Of a stretch of DNA of 8,644 nucleotides, positions 1 through 5,311 are shown in pieces (position 1 is the stretch's first letter; the number at the start of each line of letters is the position of its first letter). Made by a program: the position numbers and the translations under genes. The notes beneath the pieces are model-generated. The model was given only the letters and a program-made list of their open reading frames with translations. It was not told the DNA's origin and searched no databases. Source of the stretch: Candidatus Aminicenantota bacterium (GTDB lineage: Bacteria > Acidobacteriota > Aminicenantia > Aminicenantales > Aminicenantaceae); the NCBI GenBank assembly GCA_030670375.1, contig DAOVBT010000057.1, forward strand, positions 1 to 8,644. The letters run 5' to 3'.

Positions 1-159
1 ATTCAACTTTCTTGCCAGGGCTGCCGCCTCCTTTTCTGTATCATCTTTGCCGACGACGCCCAGGATATCGGCATCCCGCACACCGACCCAGGAGCGGATG
101 TGGAATCGAGCGATAAACCCTCCTCCGACAATCCCGATGCCAATTCTTTTTTTCCTCAT
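1..159 (-). CDS. Gfo/Idh/MocA-family NAD(P)-dependent oxidoreductase, N-terminal fragment (runs off left edge)
   Basis: Only the first 53 codons are in the window. They read MRKKRIGIGIVGGGFIARFH and onward, open to position 1. The start of a Rossmann fold is visible: strand β1 (IGIGIV), the glycine-rich dinucleotide loop G-G-G-F-I-A at residues 12-17, and a second strand ADILGVVG at 30-37. The loop followed by a His (residue 20) and a nearby Trp is typical of the N-terminal NAD(P)-binding domain of Gfo/Idh/MocA enzymes, which oxidise or reduce sugars, inositols and related polyols. The substrate cannot be deduced because the C-terminal domain is missing. The ATG at 159 is preceded by a purine-rich GAGAGAGGA at suitable spacing. 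An in-frame ATG at 177 would add six residues but has no ribosome site. The gene lies 73 bp downstream of the transporter on the same strand with no terminator between, so co-transcription is likely. Confidence 0.82.
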   Translation of the reverse strand, partial: MRKKRIGIGIVGGGFIARFHIRSWVGVRDADILGVVGKDDTEKEAAALARKLN

Positions 160-186
160 TTTTATCCTCTCTCTCATGCGTTATAC

Positions 187-217
187 AATTCTAAAAGGCC
201 AAATCCGAATTCTAAAA
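187..217. repeat. 10-bp direct repeat with 21-bp period in the transporter/oxidoreductase spacer
   Basis: AATTCTAAAA occurs at 187-196 and again at 208-217. The 21-bp offset is two helical turns, so both copies face the same side of the DNA. This spacing is common in operators but may be chance in an AT-rich 73-bp spacer. No promoter or hairpin terminator was recognised here. Confidence 0.35.
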
Positions 218-232
218 ATCTAGCTCTCTATT

Positions 233-1450
233 CTATCCACCTGCTTGTGTTTGTGCCGATCGATCATCCTTCACAAAAAGCAAAAATGCGACAGCACATA
301 AAACGGTCAAAAAACAAGGAACGATAAAAACATGGGTCCAATTCGTTCCTGCATTTGTCGTGAAAAAATCCCGGATCCATCCGGCAAAAAGGCTTCCGAT
401 GTAACTGCCGAGGCCATAGGTAACCAGCATGATCAAGCTTTGCGCCGAATGCCGGATATCCCTCGGCGCAATCGTATCCACATAGATAAAAGCCGCTGCA
501 AAGAAAAACACGAAACAAAAACCATGTAGGCTCAACGAGGCGATCACAAGCCAGGAAGGTTGACCGATGGCAAAAATGATATACCGAATGGGCCAGGCCA
601 ACACCCCGAGGACAAGGATGTTTCTAATGCCGATCTTGGAGATGAAATAAGGCAACATTATGGCCAGAACAAAAATTTCAGCCACCTGGGCAATCACCAT
701 CACTCCCGGGACACTGGCGCTCGAAAGTCCGATCTTGTCGGAAGTCAAAAAGGGCGCGGTCAACACATAATAAAACATCAGCTCCGTGGCCACGACAAAG
801 GAAATGATCACAAAAGCCAGGAAGTTTCTGTCTTTCATCATCTTGATGGCTTCCAAAAACGCCCAGGGCTTAGTGCCTTCTTTTTTGGGTGGCGTATTCG
901 GCAGGCCAAATGCCTGGAATCCCATGATGATGGAGAAAATCCCGGCTAACAAAAGCGTGTCTCCTTGAAGAGCGAGGGCTTCTTCGGCTTGAGCGAAATG
1001 CCTCCATCCCATCAGCACCAACCCTGCCACGATCCATCCGATCGTCCCCCAGACCCTGACGATCCCGAATTCTTTTTCCGAGTCCTTCAAGTTGATAAAA
1101 GCCACTGAATTTGTTAGCGCAAGGGTGGGCGCATACAAAAGGCAGTAAAAAAGCATCATCCACATCATGGTGTTATAGTCAGAAACCCTTGAAATAAAAA
1201 AAAGCAGTCCACCGCCAACCAATTGGAGGACAGCAATTACCTTCTGGCTGGCAAAATACCGGTCAGCGATCTGTCCCCCGATGAACGGCGCCACGATCGT
1301 GGCAAGAGGCAACAAGCTGTAGATGATCCCGACCTGTGTTCCGCTGAAGCCAAGTTCATTCAACAAATAATCTGACAGAACAGGACTCCAAGCACCCCAG
1401 ATCGCGTATTGCAGGAACATCATCACACAAAGGCGAAATCTCACCCCCAT
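233..1450 (-). CDS. MFS transporter, nucleoside:H+ symporter (NHS) type
   Basis: A 405-residue, strongly hydrophobic protein with about 12 predicted membrane helices (roughly residues 7-30, 38-60, 70-88, 93-120, 132-150, 165-183, 208-232, 245-268, 275-295, 300-324, 336-358, 372-394). A charged cytoplasmic loop near 184-207 separates the two halves. Family hallmarks include FLQYAIWGAW near the N-terminus, the MFS loop 2-3 motif GGQIADR (58-64), RVWGTIGWI (132-140), the segment AEIFVLAIMLPYFISKIGIR (257-276) and IYVDTIAPRDIRHSAQ (322-337). These match the Nuc_H_symport branch typified by NupG/XapB, which imports nucleosides with protons across the inner membrane. Homologues in other phyla often sit beside Gfo/Idh oxidoreductases, as here, and may carry other substrates, so the substrate is inferred. 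The ATG at 1450 has AGAGGGG just upstream. A GTG two codons later is an alternative start. Confidence 0.85.
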   Translation of the reverse strand: MGVRFRLCVMMFLQYAIWGAWSPVLSDYLLNELGFSGTQVGIIYSLLPLATIVAPFIGGQIADRYFASQKVIAVLQLVGGGLLFFISRVSDYNTMMWMMLFYCLLYAPTLALTNSVAFINLKDSEKEFGIVRVWGTIGWIVAGLVLMGWRHFAQAEEALALQGDTLLLAGIFSIIMGFQAFGLPNTPPKKEGTKPWAFLEAIKMMKDRNFLAFVIISFVVATELMFYYVLTAPFLTSDKIGLSSASVPGVMVIAQVAEIFVLAIMLPYFISKIGIRNILVLGVLAWPIRYIIFAIGQPSWLVIASLSLHGFCFVFFFAAAFIYVDTIAPRDIRHSAQSLIMLVTYGLGSYIGSLFAGWIRDFFTTNAGTNWTHVFIVPCFLTVLCAVAFLLFVKDDRSAQTQAGG

Positions 1451-1542
1451 GGCCCCTCTCTTTTTCCAACAATGCCACGGATGGTCTTCATCAACGAAAA
1501 CACTGCCATCACCGTAAAATAAGCCATTTTTGGAATAAAAAT

Positions 1543-1571
1543 AAAATATATGTATTTGGATGACCTGTCAA
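1543..1571 (-). promoter_or_regulatory. sigma70-type promoter for the transporter/oxidoreductase unit
   Basis: Read on the minus strand, a perfect -35 TTGACA (1571-1566) is followed either by TATATT (1550-1545, 15-bp spacer, 5/6 match) or by TATTTT (1548-1543, 17-bp spacer, 4/6). The predicted transcript starts near 1536, leaving a leader of about 85 nt before the transporter ATG. The element lies inside the longest possible N-terminal extension of the divergent apbE reading frame, which supports the shorter apbE start at 1662. Confidence 0.55.
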
Positions 1572-1605
1572 TACAAAACAGATAGCGCCAAAGAAAATAT
1601 TCCCG

Positions 1606-1632
1606 TTGACTTTTTGTCTCTGTTCCTAAAAA
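1606..1632 (+). promoter_or_regulatory. possible apbE promoter
   Basis: TTGACT (1606-1611, 5/6 match to the -35 consensus) is followed after 15 bp by TAAAAA (1627-1632, 4/6). The position, about 30-55 bp upstream of the preferred apbE ATG, is right, but the -10 and the spacing are poor. Confidence 0.25.
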
Positions 1633-1661
1633 ATGGAATTCCTGTTTCGGAAAGACCTTCG

Positions 1662-2594
1662 ATGTTGAAAAAGACCCTTTTTTTGTCAGTCCTTTTTCTC
1701 CTGTGTTTGTCTTGCAATCGTGTTGCTGAGAAGTGGCAAACTGCTACGTTTCTTTTTTTCGACACCGTTTGTGAAATCAATCTATTCTGTTCTCCATCGG
1801 ATTTTGAGTCCGCAAAAAAAGAAATGAAAGAGATCTTTCAGGACACCGAAACCCATTTTTCGCCAGGTGCCGAGTCTTATTCTTCCGCCCCAGTGATAAT
1901 CCTTTACCAAAGAGCTTTAGCCATTTATCACGATTCAGAAGGATGTTTCGATATCACCGTGGCTCCTTTATCCCACATCTGGGGATTCCGCAACCATTCC
2001 CATCGCGTGCCATCCTCCGAGGAAATCAACCGGGCTTTGGAAAGAATCGGGATGGACAAAGTCATCCTCAAACCCGATGATCTTCTTCTCATGCCCGGAA
2101 TGGAGCTCGATTGGGGAGGCATTGCCAAAGGTTTCGGCATCGACCTTGCATCCCAGGCCATGATTCAAGCGGGCATAAAAAACGGATTCATCAATGCGGG
2201 TGGAGACCTATATTGTTGGGGAAAAAATCCCGATCAAAAATCCTGGCGGATAGGCATTAAACACCCTCGGGGCAGCGGTGTTTCAGCGATCCTTTATATT
2301 GCAGACACCGGAGCAGCCACCACCGGCGATTATCAAAGGTTCTTCATCCACGAGGGCATCCGGTATCATCATGTATTTGATACAAAATCAGGCTATCCCG
2401 CCGGAGGCAAACAAAGCGTGACGGTTGTGGGCCCTGAAACGCTGGTTTGTGACGCACTTTCCACTGCTCTGTTCGTCTCCGGCCAGCCGGAAAAAATCCT
2501 AAAAAAATTCCCGGATTATGGAGCGGTTGTTATCGATTCGGAAGGAAAGGCTTCCCTTATCGGAAAAGCATACCCGATTCGCCTGGAAAAGTGA
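1662..2594 (+). CDS. apbE: FAD:protein FMN transferase (ApbE family), probable lipoprotein
   Basis: ApbE enzymes cleave FAD and attach FMN through a phosphoester bond to Thr/Ser of target proteins such as NqrB, NqrC and RnfG, usually on the outer face of the inner membrane. From the ATG at 1662 the protein has 310 residues. It begins with a lysine-led hydrophobic signal ending LLCLSC, with Cys18 as the likely lipidated residue. Conserved blocks follow: FDTVCEINLF (33-42), GCFDITVAPLSHIWGF (94-109), LDWGGIAKG (149-157), GFINAGGDLY (175-184), the catalytic/flavin segment TTGDYQRFF (220-228) with RYHHVFD (234-240), SGYPAG, and the Mg2+-binding-type CDALST (263-268). All key blocks are intact. 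The same frame stays open back to an ATG at 1560, but those 34 extra residues would precede the signal peptide and cover the divergent promoter. GGAAAG lies about 7 nt upstream of the chosen start. No flavinylation target (NqrC/RnfG-like protein) is in the window. Confidence 0.9.
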   Translation: MLKKTLFLSVLFLLCLSCNRVAEKWQTATFLFFDTVCEINLFCSPSDFESAKKEMKEIFQDTETHFSPGAESYSSAPVIILYQRALAIYHDSEGCFDITVAPLSHIWGFRNHSHRVPSSEEINRALERIGMDKVILKPDDLLLMPGMELDWGGIAKGFGIDLASQAMIQAGIKNGFINAGGDLYCWGKNPDQKSWRIGIKHPRGSGVSAILYIADTGAATTGDYQRFFIHEGIRYHHVFDTKSGYPAGGKQSVTVVGPETLVCDALSTALFVSGQPEKILKKFPDYGAVVIDSEGKASLIGKAYPIRLEK

Positions 2595-2597
2595 GGA

Positions 2598-3698
2598 TCA
2601 TATTTTCATCGGCATTAATACAGACAGGTACTTGATGTCATCTTCCGTTGCCGGCTTCATCAACACGGCGCTGTTCTCGTCTTTCAACTCAAAATGTATC
2701 TTTTCTGATTTTATGGCTGTCAGAAAATCCAATAAATATTGAGAATTGAACCCGATTTCCATCTCGTTCCCGCTGTAATCCACGTCAACCTTGTCTCTCG
2801 CTTCCCCTATCTCTGGATTTGAGGAATACAGTTTGATTTTATTCGTCCCGATGTTAAACCGAATTCCCTTTGACCTTTCGGTAGAAAGAAGAGACACTCG
2901 CCTTATCGCATCAGCAATCTTTTCTCGCGAGATCTCAAGAATGTCTGGATTTCCCTTTGGGATGACAGCTTCGTAGTTGGGGAACTTCCCCTCGATTATC
3001 CGTGAAATCAACGTCCTGTTCCTGACACGGAAAAAGAGATTGTTCTCATCCAGATCGAACTCGACCGTTTCGTCCTCGAACTTTCTCAGTTCATTCAATG
3101 TCTTTTTGGAAACAATCTCCTTTATCTCATTTTCCACTTTCAACCCTTCAACAGCAAGGCTCGTATAGGCCAACCTGTGACCATCCGTGCTCACAAGTTC
3201 CATCATATCATCTCGCAAAAGCATCAATGCGCCGTTGAGATAATACCTCTGCTCTTGGGTAATCGCATAATAAACGCGGTCAATCATCTCCTTGAATTTT
3301 TCCAAAGGTAGCACGATGTTTTTTTCGAATTTTGTTTCTGGCATCTGAGGATAGTCTTCCTTGGGTAAACACAAAACCTTGAACTCACTATCGCCGGAAG
3401 TGATTTCCATCATGAGGTCCTTCCCCTCGCTGAAAACTACCTGCTGTTCCTCGGCGAGAGATCGAACGATCTCAAAAACCTTTTTTCCCGAAATCGTGAT
3501 CGATCCTGTTCCGTCGATCTGAGCTGGAAAATGTGTTTTCAAGCCGACCTCAAGGTCTGTCCCGATAAGCTCCACCTCGCTTTCGGTCACATTGATCAAA
3601 ATGTTCGCCAGAATTGGCATCGTATTTCTTTTTTCGACGATTCCCTGAAAAAGTTGCAATTCTCGGAGTATATCCTCTTTATTGATTGAAAATTTCAT
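2598..3698 (-). CDS. dnaN: DNA polymerase III subunit beta (sliding clamp)
   Basis: The β clamp is a ring-shaped homodimer that tethers DNA polymerase III and other repair and replication proteins to DNA. The 366-residue protein has the standard length and three-domain layout (about 1-122, 128-246, 247-366). Recognisable family segments are KRNTMPIL (23-30), LPKEDYPQMP (111-120), TDGHRLAYTSL (171-181), GKFPNYEAVIP (237-247), FNSQYLLDFL (317-326) and the C-terminal VLMPMKI. TDGHRL and the terminal MPM belong to the hydrophobic pocket that binds clamp-binding peptides. The frame extends six codons upstream to an ATG at 3716. The start at 3698 is preferred because AAAGGTGG (3710-3703) sits directly before it and the protein then begins MKFSINKED like other DnaN proteins. 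The gene lies downstream of dnaA, as in most bacteria. No recF follows. Instead the gene converges on apbE with 3 bp between stop codons. Confidence 0.97.
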   Translation of the reverse strand: MKFSINKEDILRELQLFQGIVEKRNTMPILANILINVTESEVELIGTDLEVGLKTHFPAQIDGTGSITISGKKVFEIVRSLAEEQQVVFSEGKDLMMEITSGDSEFKVLCLPKEDYPQMPETKFEKNIVLPLEKFKEMIDRVYYAITQEQRYYLNGALMLLRDDMMELVSTDGHRLAYTSLAVEGLKVENEIKEIVSKKTLNELRKFEDETVEFDLDENNLFFRVRNRTLISRIIEGKFPNYEAVIPKGNPDILEISREKIADAIRRVSLLSTERSKGIRFNIGTNKIKLYSSNPEIGEARDKVDVDYSGNEMEIGFNSQYLLDFLTAIKSEKIHFELKDENSAVLMKPATEDDIKYLSVLMPMKI

Positions 3699-3702
3699 TT
3701 TT

Positions 3703-3710
3703 CCACCTTT
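3703..3710 (-). promoter_or_regulatory. dnaN Shine-Dalgarno, overlapped by a DnaA-box-like core
   Basis: On the minus strand AAAGGTGG (3710-3703) ends 4 nt before the dnaN ATG and fixes the start at 3698. The octamer TTTCCACA at 3708-3715 on the plus strand, identical to the core repeated upstream of dnaA, overlaps its first three bases. Bound DnaA could therefore affect this region, though a single 8-bp match is weak evidence. Confidence 0.6.
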
Positions 3711-3720
3711 CCACAAACTT

Positions 3721-3783
3721 ATTTCTTATTACTAATAAATATAAATTAGATTAAATAATAATAATAATAAAATCAATTGAAAA
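3721..3783. other. candidate DNA unwinding element (DUE) with TAA trinucleotide run
   Basis: Only 5 of these 63 bases are G or C, far below the flanking genes. Five consecutive TAA units occupy 3756-3770 on the plus strand. They lie 13 bp to the 5' side of a consensus-fitting DnaA box (3784-3792). The pattern, read 3' to 5' away from the box as A-A-T units, resembles the DnaA-trio motif that directs DnaA loading on single-stranded DNA in Bacillus subtilis. The location between dnaA and dnaN is a classical position for an unwinding element. The function is inferred from composition and position. Confidence 0.5.
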
Positions 3784-3813
3784 TGTGCAAAACTCATCTA
3801 ATCTATTGATTTT
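3769..3813. repeat. 9-bp inverted repeat flanking the spacer DnaA box
   Basis: AAAATCAAT (3769-3777) is the exact reverse complement of ATTGATTTT (3805-3813). The 27-bp loop contains the DnaA box. In the dnaA transcript this would be a weak, AU-rich stem just after the stop codon, followed by UUUUAUUAUU-type sequence. It could be a poor terminator or simply part of the origin. Confidence 0.35.
3784..3792 (-). promoter_or_regulatory. DnaA box in the dnaA-dnaN spacer
   Basis: On the minus strand this reads TTTTGCACA, which fits the relaxed consensus TTWTNCACA at every position. It lies beside the AT-rich tract and 22 bp beyond the dnaA stop codon, inside the loop of a 9-bp inverted repeat (3769-3813). 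Confidence 0.55.
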
Positions 3814-3814
3814 C

Positions 3815-5146
3815 CTAATGGATTTGGTTGATCAAAGTGTTTATTTTTTTGTTGAATTCCGTATCTTTTGATCTTAATTTCTCGATTTTTCTTATGCTGT
3901 GGAGAACCGTTGTATGATGTTTTCCACCGAATCTTCTACCGATCTCAGGGAGAGAAGTTTTGGTCATTTGTTTGGAAAGATACATAGCGATTTGGCGAGG
4001 AAAGGCGATTTTTGGAGAATTATTCTTAGATTTCAGCTGGGATATCTTGATCTTGAACTCATGACTGATGGCTTTTTGGATCTTTTCGACTGTGACGATC
4101 GTCATGGATGAATCCAACAGGGTTTTGAGGGCCTCTTTGGTCAAGTCAAGATCGATAGGTTCGCCCTTTAGGGAAGAATAGGCGATAACTCTCCTCAAGT
4201 ACCCTTCAAGCTCGCGGATATTGGAGTGGACTTTATCGGCAATATAAAGGGCCACACTTTCGGGAAGAGATATTTCTTCCAGCTCAGATTTCTTTTTAAG
4301 AATAGCGATCCTTGTTTCTATGTCAGGGGGCTTAAGGTCAGCGATCAGCCCCCACTCAAACCGAGAACTGAATCTTTCTTCAAGATTGGGAATTTCTTTG
4401 GGAGGGCAATCGCTGGACATGACGATTTGTTTCTGGCTATCATACAGATGATTGAACGTATGAAAAAATTCTTCCTTTGTTCTTTCCTTTCCGGAGAGAT
4501 AATGGATATCATCTATCAAGAGGACGTCAACACTTCGGTATTTTTGGCGAAAATCCAAAACTTTGCCGTATTGAAGGTGGTTGATCAAATCATTCATAAA
4601 CTTTTCCGTTGTTATATACAGGATCTTGAGACCCCGATTGTTATTGAGGATGCTGTGCCCGATGGCATTCATCAAGTGGGTTTTTCCTAAGCCAGCTCCG
4701 CCATAAACATAAAGAGGATTGTAAGATTTTGCAGGATTATTCACAACGGCAGATGCGGCCGCATGGGCAAATTGGTTGCAGGAACCGACAACGAAGTTTT
4801 CAAATGTGTAATTGGGATTCAAGTTGGGGTTGAGAAGGCCACCATGTTTGGAGCGGCGTTCATGCGGGGAGCGTCTCATAAAATGATCGGGGGTATCTTC
4901 AAAAACATATTTTATCTCGAAAGATTTACCAAAAAGTTCAATCGAACATTTGTTTATCAGGTTCAGATAATGAAACGAGAGCCAATCCTTAAAATAGGGA
5001 TTGGGAACTTTGATGTAAAGACAATTGCTTTCTTGTCCGATGTATATTGTTGGATCGAACCAAGTCTCGTAGCTATTCCTGTCGATCTCCAGCTTGACAG
5101 CGTCTTTGATAAGAAGCCAAGGATTAGAGTTTTGTGTGTCTTCCAT
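3815..5146 (-). CDS. dnaA: chromosomal replication initiator protein DnaA
   Basis: DnaA binds DnaA boxes as an ATP-dependent oligomer, melts the origin and recruits the helicase. The 443-residue protein has all four regions. Domain I (about 1-83, with NSYETWFDPTIYI) handles self-association and partner contacts. A short linker covers about 84-110. The AAA+ domain III starts at YTFENFVVGSCNQFAHAAA and carries Walker A GGAGLGKTH (149-157), Walker B LLIDDIHYL (209-217), sensor I VMSSD (242-246), the box VII arginine-finger segment ERFSSRF (R262) and sensor II NIRELEGYLRR (309-319). DNA-binding domain IV (about 345-443) has RQIAMYL (384-390) and the helix-turn-helix signature IGRRFGGKHHTTV (402-414). 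Residue 410 is His where E. coli has the base-contacting Asp433. An in-frame TAA 12 nt upstream limits the start to 5146, yet no Shine-Dalgarno precedes it. The gene has its own promoter, and DnaA-box-like sites in the leader suggest autorepression. Confidence 0.98.
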   Translation of the reverse strand: MEDTQNSNPWLLIKDAVKLEIDRNSYETWFDPTIYIGQESNCLYIKVPNPYFKDWLSFHYLNLINKCSIELFGKSFEIKYVFEDTPDHFMRRSPHERRSKHGGLLNPNLNPNYTFENFVVGSCNQFAHAAASAVVNNPAKSYNPLYVYGGAGLGKTHLMNAIGHSILNNNRGLKILYITTEKFMNDLINHLQYGKVLDFRQKYRSVDVLLIDDIHYLSGKERTKEEFFHTFNHLYDSQKQIVMSSDCPPKEIPNLEERFSSRFEWGLIADLKPPDIETRIAILKKKSELEEISLPESVALYIADKVHSNIRELEGYLRRVIAYSSLKGEPIDLDLTKEALKTLLDSSMTIVTVEKIQKAISHEFKIKISQLKSKNNSPKIAFPRQIAMYLSKQMTKTSLPEIGRRFGGKHHTTVLHSIRKIEKLRSKDTEFNKKINTLINQIH

Positions 5147-5159
5147 GAGATAGCTTTAG

Positions 5160-5168
5160 ATTTCCACA
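5160..5168 (+). promoter_or_regulatory. DnaA-box-like site 1 (dnaA leader)
   Basis: ATTTCCACA matches TTATCCACA at 7 of 9 positions. Its TTTCCACA core recurs at 5173-5180, at 5183-5190 on the other strand, and at 3708-3715 before dnaN. This recurrence suggests a species-specific box variant. It is one half of the 11-bp inverted repeat. Confidence 0.45.
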
Positions 5169-5190
5169 GATATTTCCACATCTGTGGAAA
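5161..5190. repeat. 11-bp perfect inverted repeat built from DnaA boxes, in the dnaA leader
   Basis: TTTCCACAGAT (5161-5171) and ATCTGTGGAAA (5180-5190) are exact reverse complements around an 8-nt loop that is itself part of a box. In the dnaA transcript it would form an 11-bp hairpin ending 14 nt before the start codon. No U-tract follows, so it is not an intrinsic terminator. An operator or a translational control structure is more likely. Confidence 0.7.
5172..5180 (+). promoter_or_regulatory. DnaA-box-like site 2 (dnaA leader)
   Basis: A second ATTTCCACA, 7 of 9 to the consensus, is offset exactly 12 bp from site 1 on the same strand and fills the loop of the inverted repeat. Confidence 0.45.
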
Positions 5191-5191
5191 A
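5183..5191 (-). promoter_or_regulatory. DnaA box 3 (dnaA leader)
   Basis: The minus strand reads TTTTCCACA, 8 of 9 to TTATCCACA and a full fit to the relaxed TTWTNCACA. It is the strongest site of the cluster and points opposite to sites 1 and 2. Confidence 0.6.
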
Positions 5192-5215
5192 CCTTCAGTT
5201 TTGCTGAGTAACTTC

Positions 5216-5224
5216 TGTGGAGAA
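5216..5224 (-). promoter_or_regulatory. DnaA-box-like site 4, near the predicted dnaA transcription start
   Basis: The minus strand reads TTCTCCACA, 8 of 9 to TTATCCACA (C at position 3). It would lie a few bases downstream of the predicted start near 5227, a position from which bound DnaA could block initiation. Confidence 0.4.
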
Positions 5225-5233
5225 GGCTCGGAT

Positions 5234-5262
5234 ATAATAGCACTCACGATTTTCAAATTCAA
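5234..5262 (-). promoter_or_regulatory. dnaA promoter (extended -10, sigma70 type)
   Basis: On the minus strand, -35 TTGAAT (5262-5257, 4/6), a 17-bp spacer ending in TGC (extended -10 TGn) and -10 TATTAT (5239-5234, 5/6). Transcription would start near 5227, giving a leader of about 80 nt that contains the DnaA-box cluster. An A-rich tract lies just upstream of the -35 and could act as an UP element. Confidence 0.6.
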
Positions 5263-5292
5263 GGAAATTGTGTTTTTTTTTGAAATTTCCTT
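5261..5292. repeat. 9-bp inverted repeat with T9 loop, upstream of the dnaA promoter
   Basis: AAGGAAATT (5261-5269) and AATTTCCTT (5284-5292) are exact reverse complements around a 14-nt loop holding nine T (5273-5281). One arm overlaps the first bases of the dnaA -35. On the transcribed (minus) strand the loop is A-rich and no U-run follows the stem, so it is a poor candidate terminator for the gene ending at 5312. Confidence 0.45.
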
Positions 5293-5311
5293 TGGGAGCG
5301 AAGATAAAGAG

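Noticed and set aside
560..949. 129-residue hydrophilic plus-strand frame opposite the MFS transporter
   Set aside because: Composition rich in His, Gly, Asp and Asn is what results from reading transmembrane codons on the wrong strand.
1560..1661. 34-residue N-terminal extension of apbE
   Set aside because: It would put the lipoprotein-like signal in the middle of the protein and overlaps the divergent TTGACA promoter.
3699..3716. Six-codon N-terminal extension of dnaN
   Set aside because: The extension is the translated Shine-Dalgarno region. MKFSINKED is the family-like start.
3756..3770. TAA run as a CRISPR-like or mobile repeat
   Set aside because: It is a simple trinucleotide run within one AT-rich spacer, with no spacer/repeat alternation and no flanking element ends.
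5233..5238. Perfect TATAAT on the plus strand upstream of dnaA
   Set aside because: No -35 at acceptable spacing and no plus-strand gene downstream. It is the overlapping complement of the dnaA -10 (TATTAT).
5261..5292. Inverted repeat as intrinsic terminator of the 5312-8275 gene
   Set aside because: On the transcribed strand the stem is AU-rich and followed by CCTTGAAT rather than a U-run. The poly-T is in the loop on the opposite strand.
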